DNA from: Haematococcus lacustris
Lineage: Eukaryota > Chlorophyta > Chlorophyceae > Chlamydomonadales > Haematococcaceae
Assembly: GCA_030144725.1 (NCBI GenBank)
Contig: JASKMD010000017.1
Coordinates: forward strand, 3,590,416-3,654,415
Direction of reading: 5' to 3'
Length of the DNA: 64,000 nucleotides
Shown here: positions 55,803-64,000 of the stretch, piece after piece
How positions within the stretch are numbered: position 1 is the first letter of the stretch
Layout: every line of letters begins with the position of its first letter
Made by a program: the position numbers and the translations under genes
Notes under the pieces: generated by a model
What the model saw: only the letters and a program-made list of their open reading frames with translations
The model's database searches: none
What the model was told of the DNA's origin: nothing

Positions 55803-57582
55803 ATGGACCCTACTCCGGGCCCCCATGCAGCCCTGCCGCCACAAGGCCCACCCAGGCAAACCCAGGCTAGCCCACCTGTGACCAGCCCACCATCTGCCAG
55901 ACCCCCCACACACTCACAGCTGGCGGGCCCTGCAGGAACAGGAGTGCAGTCAAGGGAAGGGGAGGCGGCCAAGGGCAACAGCCCGGATAGAACTAGCCCA
56001 CCTGACCGTCACACCTGCGGGAGCGATGGCAGCAGCCAGGACCCTGCCAGCACCATTAGCTTAGCAGCGGGGCTGGGGCCAAGCAAGCAGGTTGCTCCAG
56101 GGCGCCGCAGCCACACACCTGCAATGAGCAGGCCCTGCCTCTCCGGGGGTCCCCTTGCTGGCCCTGGCCTGCCGGCATCCCCCTCCCCTGCTCCCGGCCC
56201 ATTGCCCCTGGGCATCTCTTCCAACACCGCTGTTGAAGGTGCACGTCACGCCACAACAGGCACCAGACAGCCCAGCCATGAGCTGTCTGCACCTTCCCTC
56301 AGCGCGTCAGGCGTCCATGCAGAGGGCCGTGGCATTGCAGCTACAGCTGAGCGCGCAGGGGCGAGCACGCAAGGCGTCACAGCTGGGGTGCAGAGCAACA
56401 GGCAGGTTGAGGCAGACTGCACCTGGCCCCTCACCCCTGTGCAGCGTCAAAGGCAGCGGCTGCTAGCGGCAGGGGGCAATAAGGCTACCCCTGGTCAGGC
56501 TTCTGGTGCAGGAGCCCTTGCCCCTGCAGGCCAGGGGGCCGAGGGGGGCCCCTTCTCTTCTGCTGGCCTAGGCAGCGGCCAGGTGGCGCAGCGCTACCCC
56601 TTGGCGACAGAGCAGGTGCAGGCAGCTCACCCTAGCGGACCAGGCGGCGCTGACCCTACCGCGTCCACAGCAGGGCTGTTGGATGTGTTTGGCACCAGGG
56701 ACATGGACCATGTGCACAAGGTGGGTTGGGCTGGCGATGCACATGGCCTGCAGCTTGGGGCTGGGGTGGAGGTCTCCAGGTGAGGGCTGATGGCTCAGAG
56801 GGCATGAGGGAGTTGCGCTGTGTACAGCCCCTGTGGCCCCACCCCCCAGCACTCGCCAGCTGCTTCGCTTGGGGCACCTGCCCCATCGCCGGGAGCCCCT
56901 GCCCCCTGCACACCATGCTCTCCATGCACTCACCAATTTGTGCACCCAGTGCTTGATGTGCCACGCCCCCCTGCCGCTGGTCAGGGAATGGTGAGATGAT
57001 GGCATCATACATGTTGCATGCTGTTCCATGCTTGCTGTTTTGTTGCTTGGTGACAGCATGTTGAGCTTGCTGCTTTTCCATGTTTGCCTATGCCTGGTGA
57101 CAGACTCATCCAGCCCACTTTGTCATCCACGCACGACCGGGCACTTTGTTTGTCGAGCGTGCCCTTGGTTGCATACAGGTTCCATGTTTGCATGTGGCTG
57201 GTGACGGCTGCAAAGGGGCCACACCTGTATAAGGAGGAGGAGGAGTGTGACCGGACAATATGTATTTGCTCCATTTTACTAGCCATCTTGGTCGCCCAAA
57301 CCTGGAGGGGTCCTGGTCTCTTCCTTTTTTTCTTTGTGTCATCATGGTTTCGATCTTACAAGCTGTCAACCACCAACTGAGCCACTCACCGCACGACGGG
57401 GCGGGATACACCCAGTGAACAAGGCAAGTAAGGAGCTGGTTCCACTGCCAGCTGCTCAGCCCACTCCGCCTTGCCACAGGTGCTGTGTCGAGGCCGGAAC
57501 ACCGCTGTGCAGCATACCCTGAAGAGCCAGCTGGCTGAGGACGTCATCCGCTGCTGCCATCACCTGCCTGGCCGCTCCCAGG
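55803..57582 (+). CDS. Pro/Gly/Ser-rich protein of unknown function, two exons seen
   Basis: Exon 55803-56720 encodes 306 residues of low-complexity sequence that ends GLLDVFGTRDMDHVHK. It can splice (AAG|GTGGGT) to 57480-57582, which reads VLCRGRNTAVQHTLKSQLAE and stays in frame to a further donor (CAGG|GTAAGC). Later exons were not found. The second exon looks more protein-like than the first. The intron holds the duplicated SAM-gene fragment (56838-56935). It overlaps no known family. Confidence 0.4.
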
Positions 57583-58058
57583 GTAAGCTGAGCAGTTTAG
57601 TGGCTGTTTAATAACGTTTATTGACCTGACTTGTTCAGCACATCTGTCCCCTACAATTTTTGCCGGGGCTGTGTTGTCGGACTCCAATTGCCCTAGCATG
57701 AAATACATGCTCTTCTAAGCAAAAGCTTCAGCATTGCCTAGTGCACACATTCATGTGCTACAACCTGCTGCTGCGAGGCCTTGCTGCATGGTCTGACCTG
57801 CTTAACATGGGAGGGAAGGGGAGGGTGGGGTGGCTGCACACTGGGCATGTAGCGGCAATGAGCCGTTCACCTGCATTTAAGGATCGCACCCAGCATTTCA
57901 TCCCCCAGTGCTGCGTCCCTGCTAGGCAGCTTGTTGTGCAGCACGTGACGCGCCTGCTGCCCTGCCTGCCATCAGTGGTGGCAGGCGCAGGGCAAGTGCT
58001 ACGGGAGCAACAGCAGCTGTGCGCCCTCACGGCTGCACCTCATGGCTTCCGTCCTGCT
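57583..58058. other. Unassigned sequence
   Basis: 57660-57780 is a decayed copy of 55550-55650. No gene is supported. Confidence 0.4.
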
Positions 58059-58073
58059 CAGTCCTCCCCAGCC

Positions 58074-59007
58074 CCCTTGTCCCTCACCAGGGCCTCCATC
58101 TGAGCCGGATCAGTAGTACCCACTAGCAGCCGCTAGCGGGAATACCAGTCGGCAATAGTGAGCCAACTCAAATGGGTGTTGATGGGCTGTGTGGAGTATA
58201 CCCAATGCACATGGACATGGGTGCATGTGTGCCTACCACCTACATTACTGCCTGACCCGTTAGGGCTATTGTGTAGAGTTGGCATGACAAACATGCGCTG
58301 GTTGTGAGCTGATGACAGCTCAACTGGGGGGGGCACACTCTACTGTGCCACAACAGGCTGCTGCTGCTGCTGGGCCTTGGGCGGCATGTCTCGCAGCCGC
58401 TTGTAGCCTAGGCCAGGATACTCCTTGCCCTTGGCTGGCAGCGCTCCCTGGTCTGGCCAGTAGCACAGCTCCAGTGGCCACCACCTGCTCTCCCCAATGC
58501 GCTGAATGTTCAGCGCTGCATTGCAGTCCCTGTTCAGCCACCTGCCTGGCTGTGGTGCTGGCTTGGCCTTGGCAGCCTTGCCCTTGCCTTTGCCCTTGGC
58601 GGGCTGGGTGGGCTCAGCTGCCTGCTCAGCCTTGGTGCGCTTGCTGCGCTTGGCTGGTGGGGGAGTGCTTGGCCCAGGCTCTGAGGCTGCTGGCTGTGTG
58701 GCTTCCTGGCTGCTGCGTGGGGCCTGTGGGGGCTTGCGGGGGGGCACTACCGGGCACCACATCAGGCCCCGCATAACTCACGTAGAGCACAGTCGGCTGG
58801 GGACACGAACCTTTCTGCTTCTCGCTGCCCTTCCGCTTCTTCTTAGCCATCACGTGATGCGCATGAAGACGGGCGGTGGCCTTTTTAAAGCAGCTTGGGT
58901 TTCCGTGAGATCCATGGAGTGATGATCATCCCACCATGGTCCATGGCTCAGGGCGACCTAAGGCTATTAGTCAATACTCAGTGATACTCAATGATACTGT
59001 CACCGCC
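58074..59007 (-). mobile_element. Family A element, internally deleted, flanked by 15-bp direct repeats
   Basis: CAGTCCTCCCCAGCC occurs at 58059-58073 and 59008-59022. On the minus strand, the start codon at 58849 opens MAKKKRKGSEKQKG and reaches a donor-like ctac|gtgagtt. It then jumps to the C-terminal exon at MWCP, RuvC-III WLNRDCNAALNIQRIGES and a stop at 58340. The 3' segment, 80-bp foldback and tagtgagggacaagg-type terminus follow. All central domains are gone. This copy shows the likely true N-terminal exon of family A, with a nuclear-localisation-like KKKRK. The right part (58900-59000) recurs at 13055 and 63100. Confidence 0.65.
58205..58339 (-). ncRNA. Family A 3' structured segment
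   Basis: The apical stem CCC/GGG lies at 58256-58265 (plus strand), and GCATG-tttgt-CATGC forms a perfect 5-bp hairpin. The segment is nearly identical to 60125-60234. Confidence 0.55.
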
Positions 59008-59022
59008 CAGTCCTCCCCAGCC

Positions 59023-59463
59023 TCAGCCGTTTACCATGTATCAGGCTATTGAACCCCAGCACGGAAGCTGCTTGCCCTGACCCCAGGTCCCGAGCCATGT
59101 CATGTCACAGCCCTGGCCCTGCCGCCCACCCCTCCCCGGACACTGCAACTTGCCCTACCCCCCTGCCCTCACCCTGTGGCCCCCTGTAGCCAGTGGTGTG
59201 GCCTACACCTGGTGGAAATCCAGTGGGCTGCCCTGCCACCTGTGCCCCAGCACCCACCCCTCCCCTGACCCCTCCCTTTACCCCTCCCCTGACCCCTCCC
59301 CTGACCCCTCCCCTGACCCCTTCCTTGACCCCTTCCTTGACCCTCAACCCTTGCCTCCAATCCCTCACTGGGAGCCCCCTCGACCCTGCCCCTCACTCCA
59401 GCCCTGTACCTGGGGCTCTGCGCAGACCTGGGGCAGAGCCAGTGGGCCAGGCAGCACCCTAGC
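59023..59463. repeat. Dispersed repeat R1, second copy, with cctcccctga units
   Basis: It matches 13110-13395 and may be the 5' part of the following ORF. At 59265-59345 the unit cccctcccctga repeats about six times. Confidence 0.6.
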
Positions 59464-60004
59464 GTGGCGCAACGGGAGGTGCAGCTGCGCCTGGCCTCAG
59501 GCTTGCCCGTCCCCCCTGACCTGCACCTCGCGGCACTGGGGCTGGAGCAGCAGCCACAGGCCCACCAGGACCCATGGCAGAGCCAGCAGCAGCGGCAGTG
59601 GCAGGAGGAGCAACCCTCGGGCCCTGCTCACCCTCAACACCATCATGGAGGCAAAGGGGATGTGCTGCAGCAGCAAGATCAGAGCAGACCACCCCTGGCT
59701 TTCACCCCTAGTCCTGCAAAGGAGCTGGGGAGGCAGCAGGTGGCACACTGGCTGGTTAAGAAGCAAGGCAGGCAGCAAGGAGGTGGGAGGTGGGGGGCAG
59801 CCCCGCTGGGACGCCAGCACCGCCAGCGGAGCCACTGTGCCTCAGGCCTGCAGCGCCATGGCCCGTGGACCCACACTCGGCCACTGCTGGACCAGGCGCC
59901 TGCCCAGCTTGCCACACGGGCTCGGGCGCATGGAGACATAGCAGGCCCGGATTCCTTGGTGGGTGAGGGGGGCAGGGCACCCTGTGATGCAGTTCTAGAC
60001 AGCA

Positions 60005-60880
60005 CCTTGGCCCTCAACCTTGAGCCTTCATTGCAGTCGAACACTAATTGTGGACCACTACAAAGCGGTGTTTTCGTCTGTGTGGATTGTTCCCATGCAC
60101 ATGGCATGCTCATGGCATAGACATGGCATACACATGGTCATGGTCGCCTACCACCTACATTACTGCCTGACCCGTTAGGGCTATTGTGTAGAGTTGGCAT
60201 GACAAACATGCGATGGTTGTAAGCTGATGACAGCTCAACTGGGGGGGGCACACTCTACTGTGCCACAACAGGCTGTTGCTGCTGCTGGGCCTTGGGGCTG
60301 GGCTTGTCTCGCAGCCGCTTGTAGCCCAGGCCAGGGTACTCCTTGCCCTTGGCTGGCAAAGCTCCCTGCTCTGGCCAGTAGCACAGCTCCAGTGGGCGCC
60401 ACCTGCTCTCCCCAATGCGCTGCATGTTCACCGCTGCATTGCAGTCCCTGTTCAGCCACCTGCCTGGCTGTGGTGCTGACTTGGCTTTGGCAGCCTTGCC
60501 CTTGCCCTTTGTGGGCTTAGCTGCCTCTGGCTCAGCCTTGCTGCGCTTGGCTGGCAGGGGAGTGCTTGGCCCCGGCTCTGAGGCTGCTGGCTGTGGGGCT
60601 TCCTGACTGCTGCGAGGGGGCTGTGGGGGCTTGCGGGGGGCCACTACCGGGCACCGCATCAGGCCCCGCACCGGCAGGTCACGCTGCTGGCTCCAGGCTG
60701 GGCGGAGCAGGCGGTGGTGCACCTGCCCTGCTGGGGGCTTCCAGTTGAACCTTGTTTTCGTGGGCTTTCAATCGGATGCGGCTCTGGCTCCGCGCTGCTG
60801 GGACGCTTCCTCGGAGGCATTGCGCCGACCCAGGAGGCGATGTCACTCACTCTCGCACCTCCAAAGGGCACCTCTAGCAG
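60005..60880 (-). mobile_element. Family A element with precise 16-17 bp flanking repeats
   Basis: The flanks are TGCAGTTCTAGACAGC(A) at 59988-60004 and 60881-60897. The minus strand begins with a short leader, then MPPRKRPSSAEPEPHPIESP at about 60821. It jumps to WKPPAGQVHHRLLRPAW and the RuvC-III end (WLNRDCNAAVNMQRIGES), with a stop at 60255. The 3' segment and a tail identical to that of the long copy follow, ending gagggccaaggt. The internal deletion junction differs from the 58 kb copy, so the deletions arose independently. Confidence 0.75.
60125..60254 (-). ncRNA. Family A 3' structured segment
   Basis: Apical CCC/GGG stem at 60171-60180 (plus strand) with the GCATG/CATGC hairpin conserved. 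It is followed by about 125 bp of element tail shared with 51890-52020. Confidence 0.55.
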
Positions 60881-61037
60881 TGCAGTTCTAGACAGCAGTG
60901 GCGTGTCGGATGAAGGGCTCCTGCCAGCCACAGTCGGTTCCATGCTGTGTGTGTGGGCGTGCTGCACAGGCTGCCAGCCTTATTCACCGGGGCCATGGCT
61001 GGCAGAAATGCTGTGGGCAAAGAGGCGGCTTGGGTAA

Positions 61038-61450
61038 TTGTCAGGAGGTCACGGAGTCTTACCTTGTCGCTCACAATTTGATGTGGCTTGCCTCGGAGGC
61101 AAAAGGGCGGCACTGCCATCCTAGTGTGGGGAATGGGGAGACAGTAGCTTCTCATGCTTGCAACGCCTACGTTCCTTGACGCTTGGCCGCGCTACAACCT
61201 TTCCACAACCATGTTCCTAGTCTAACCACCTCGCCTAACTACAACTTGATCTCTGTAGCTTCATTTGGGCACCCTTGATGAAAACAAACCCCATCCTGGT
61301 GGCACGTTCTATCCCCTGACCACTGGGCTACTGATGAAGGGGGGGGGCAGGGGGCCATGGGCCTGGACCTGCTCCAGGGACTCCATTATAGGGCTGACCA
61401 CGGAATGGCTGCAGCAGCAGTGACAGGCACAGGACTGCTGCCAGGCAGCA
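61038..61450. other. Unassigned sequence
   Basis: No gene or repeat family recognised. Confidence 0.35.
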
Positions 61451-61519
61451 CTACTTGCTGCCCATGGCCATGCGCTTGTTGATCTCTGCCACAATTGCAT
61501 CAGCTTGTGCTGGGTTGAC
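61451..61519 (-). CDS. Possible terminal exon of a minus-strand gene
   Basis: After an acceptor-like cctgag the minus strand reads VNPAQADAIVAEINKRMAMG, then SK and a stop at 61451. The codon pattern and helix look protein-like. No upstream exon was found within the next kilobase, so this may be an orphan or a remnant. Confidence 0.3.
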   Translation of the reverse strand, partial: VNPAQADAIVAEINKRMAMGSK

Positions 61520-61914
61520 CTCAGGCTAAAGTGCTTTGATCAGCCAGGCAAAGCTGCCTTAATGACCTGGCACCGCTGACCGGCTACCTCGTCACCCCGC
61601 TCCTGCTCCTGCTGCTGCCCACTACCTTTTATGTATGTATGTTGATGATGTATGATAGTCACCATAGGCCTATGGCGGTTGATGGTTCCGTTGTGAAGAG
61701 TGCAGGTGAGCCACCAGCGCCTGGCATGCAAGCCGGTGTGGAATTCATCACCAGAACCTCCCTACTGGCTGCCGGGCTACGTCAACACGTGCATAGGTGG
61801 GCCCAAAAGTGACTGGCTCAGGCGCTCTCTACCACTGACCGTACGCGCGAAGTCACTTGCAGCGACTCCCTCGATTGATGCAAGGCCGCTGTGCTGCCGT
61901 CCGCAGGGTCCTCA
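61520..61914. other. 5' flank of the ankyrin-repeat gene
   Basis: No ORF with family motifs. The promoter should lie in this interval. Confidence 0.35.
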
Positions 61915-64000
61915 ATGACCAAGGAGCGCGCCGCCCGGCTCGGTCGCGCAGTTCATGCGGGTTGCGGGAAAAGCGCTCTACACTTGGCGGCACTTGCCGG
62001 GGACACGCAGGCTGTGCTAGAGGGACTGTTTCCGCACTCTGCGCCCCCACGAGACAGGTCTACTGACGGTGTGGGCCAGGCTGGGCTCTGTTCCGCCCGG
62101 GCGGAAGATGAAGTCCGCGGGGCTCATCAGACGAACAGGCGGCACAGAGCAGCAGCTGCGGTGGCAGCGGTGGACGCGACAGGCCGCACAGCGTTGCACA
62201 AAGCTATGCAAAGTCAAGCACCCAAGCTACGCCTTGTCGAGCAGCTGTTGGCAGCAGGTGAGCTAGGCCCTTGTGGCTGGGTTGGACAAAAAAGATAACA
62301 ATGCGAGGTAATGCATCGCCCCACCAGCCACCTCCCTGGTGCTGCTGATGGTGCACGACACTGCCTGCCACGTGCCTGCACATGTCCCACACCTGGAGTC
62401 AAAGATCAACGGAGCAAGCGCGATTGCAAACAACTGATGCAACGCTGCCGGCTGCAGGTGCTGACGCAGCGGCCCGTGACAGGGACGGACGTACAGCCCT
62501 GCACCTCGCGGTGCTAACGGGCTGCGAGGCACGGGTCCGGCTGCTATTGCACGCGGCTCAAGCTGATCCAGACGTGCAGGACGCTGCGGGGTACACCGCC
62601 TTGCACCTGGTGCGCTAGTGAATGCCAGTACGCTGCACCTCTAGCACTTGCGGGCGCTGGCGGAGAACTCAGTTGCAGCTTTCCGGACCAACCGCGCAGG
62701 CCGTGCACCGGGCGTGTGGCAGTCCGGTGATGGCGATGCTGCTTCAGGCTGGCGCGGACGTAAACGTGGCAGACCGTAATGGACGCACGCCGCTGCACCT
62801 CGCCGCACTGCGGCCTCATCGGTAAGTGGAGCACCGGGTACCCTCGCGGACGCTAAGTTCGAGATCGTGTTGTTTGGATAGTATCCGCTCTGATTGGCCT
62901 TCATCGGCTGTTCTGTGAAGGCCGCTCTCTTGCAATGATGCCGAACGCACAGACGCCGTTTCCCATTTTACGTTTCCCATTTTGGGGCTCCATTTCGTTT
63001 TTGGACTCCGTGCTAATATTCTGCGACATGGGACCAGCCCCCTTGCCCCTCACTAGGGCCTCCATTTCAGCCGGATCAGTAGTACCCTTGGGTTTCTCGT
63101 GAGATCCATGGAGTGATAATCATCCCACCATGGTCCATGGCACAGGGCGACCTAAGGCTATTAGTCTTCAGTCCTTGGAAGACCTTGGAGAGCCCTACTG
63201 CATGGTTATTGGTGACAAGCCACAGCCAATATACATGGGACCAGCCCTTGACCACTACCGACTGCACATTTGCTCCGTCATGGTCAAGTGTGTGTGTGGA
63301 TGTGGGTGTGTGCAGGCATTGTGCAGGCACCGGGTGCTGCAGCCTGGCTGCGCTGCTGCGGGCCGGCGCTGCCGTGGAAGCACAGGATAAGGATGGCAGG
63401 TGAGCTGCCTGGGGGCTACCTGGGGCGTGCACCTACCCTCCTCGTTGACAGCCTTAACTTCTGGAACCCAGCAGCCACCCATGCAGGCCACGGCAGCAGG
63501 GTAGGGTGTCATGTAGCAGGGCATGCGTTCAGGGGTGTTGGCTGGCCAGTATCGTGTGACTGCGGGCAGACCAACACACCAAGGAGGGTGTAAGACTTTA
63601 AGGCAGCAAGGGGCAAGGTAAGGTACACTGGCCAGGCAAGGCACACTGTTGCACTGCACAGTATTGTGTGAGAACCATGGAGATCTTTGCTGTGGGAAGT
63701 CCAGGACCACTGGCACGCTCCTGAACCGCAAGGGCTACATGTCAGAGCTGTCGTCAGTTGCATGCTGGGAACAGTTTGTTTGGCCTATAGTTGCTATGTA
63801 CCCAGCGCCCATGTTTGCAGCCAATGCAGCTCATAGCAGCAAAGAGGATGGTGGGTAGTCAGATGAGGTTGAGGGAGACAGAAACCCTGATTTGCTGGCC
63901 TTGGCCATGGGCTTGTGGGCTGGCTGGTGTGCAACGCTATGGAGGTGGCTGGTGACCAATGCTGGTGGCTGGTGCTGCACAGGACGCCATTGCACTGTGT
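61915..64000 (+). CDS. Ankyrin-repeat protein, 3' end outside window
   Basis: Exons 61915-62257, 62458-62609, 62700-62821, 63343-63399 and 63983 onward keep frame at each junction. The start is MTKERAARLGRAVHAG. Ankyrin units are clear: GKSALHLAALAGDTQAVLEG, DATGRTALHKAM, RDRDGRTALHLAVLTGCEAR, DAAGYTALHLA, VADRNGRTPLHLAA and DKDGR joined across intron 4 to TPLHC. Ankyrin stacks bind protein partners; what else the protein carries is beyond the edge. Intron boundaries fall near the same place in successive repeats, in keeping with exon duplication. Intron 3 contains a short element bracketed by 15-bp repeats. Confidence 0.85.
63041..63232 (-). mobile_element. 192-bp element remnant in an ankyrin-gene intron, flanked by 15-bp repeats
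   Basis: ACATGGGACCAGCCC occurs at 63026-63040 and 63233-63247. Inside, the family A 3' terminus and half of the foldback (CCATTTCAG at 63062) are joined at about 63087 to the far-end sequence shared with 58905-58970 and 13060. The rest matches the 36428-36570 repeat. It is a very short internally deleted relative of the 58 kb element. Confidence 0.6.

Larger units (their letters stand above)
59464..61037 (+). pseudogene. Unidentified ORF split by an element insertion
   Basis: The left part is open from 59464 and reads GRAPCDAVLDS at the insertion edge. The right part resumes in the same frame as AVLDSSGVSDEGLLPATVGS and ends LWAKRRLG-stop at 61037. The two halves share the 17-bp repeat TGCAGTTCTAGACAGCA, and the interval between repeat starts is 893 bp. 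The reading is Gln/His/Pro-rich with no recognised domain. Frame continuity across the insertion is the main reason to think it was once coding. Confidence 0.5.

Overview
The window looks like nuclear DNA of a green alga. It has GC-rich exons, short GT-AG introns, CA/GC-rich low-complexity tracts and plant-type housekeeping genes (sterol 14-demethylase, plastid-type ArgJ, plastid-type DJ-1, an OEP61-like chaperone receptor). The repeat families resem­ble those of Chlamydomonadales, and I suspect a Haematococcus-like alga; that is inference, not something the sequence proves. All gene models were built by hand from splice consensus, reading-frame continuity and family motifs. No transcript evidence was available.

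Host genes in order: CYP51 (minus, 1-4028, 3' end outside the window); a tandem-repeat protein of unknown role (plus, 4636-6808); a 67-aa acylatable SVIP-like protein (plus, 12160-12581); an OEP61/TPR7-like tail-anchored receptor with ten exons (plus, 15728-21575); a DJ-1 family protein with five exons (minus, 24884-27386); ArgJ with eleven exons (plus, 30418-35651), flanked by two small two-exon secreted proteins (27768-28352 and 35925-36414); a 1503-aa helical-repeat protein with seventeen exons (minus, 38444-48127); a SAM-domain protein (plus, 49734-51389); an unidentified ORF split by an insertion (59464-61037); and an ankyrin-repeat protein that runs off the right edge (plus, 61915-64000).

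Between and inside these genes lies a dense population of elements that encode TnpB-like proteins (the eukaryotic Fanzor group of predicted RNA-guided nucleases). Family A has its longest copy at 51890-55445, carrying RuvC-I, -II and -III motifs over several exons, and many internally deleted or 5'-truncated copies. Family B (9600-10570, 13478-14434, 29330-29925) encodes a related RuvC-III end. Copies of each family carry a conserved noncoding segment directly 3' of the ORF. In both families it contains short stems whose two arms change together between copies, which suggests a structured RNA, possibly the guide-scaffold RNA of the nuclease.

The most unexpected result is that six copies are bracketed by exact 12-17 bp direct repeats (51875/55446, 59988/60881, 58059/59008, 63026/63233, 37334/37665, 13463/14435), keep a constant 3' end and have variable 5' ends. 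That pattern is typical of target-primed reverse transcription and is not expected of IS200/IS605-type TnpB transposons. One such insertion splits an ORF whose frame is continuous when the insertion is ignored. Another bracketed insertion carries a fragment of the last exon of the neighbouring 1503-aa gene. A fragment of a DJ-1 exon with its intron edge also sits beside a family A remnant. Together these show active capture and spread of sequence in this region.
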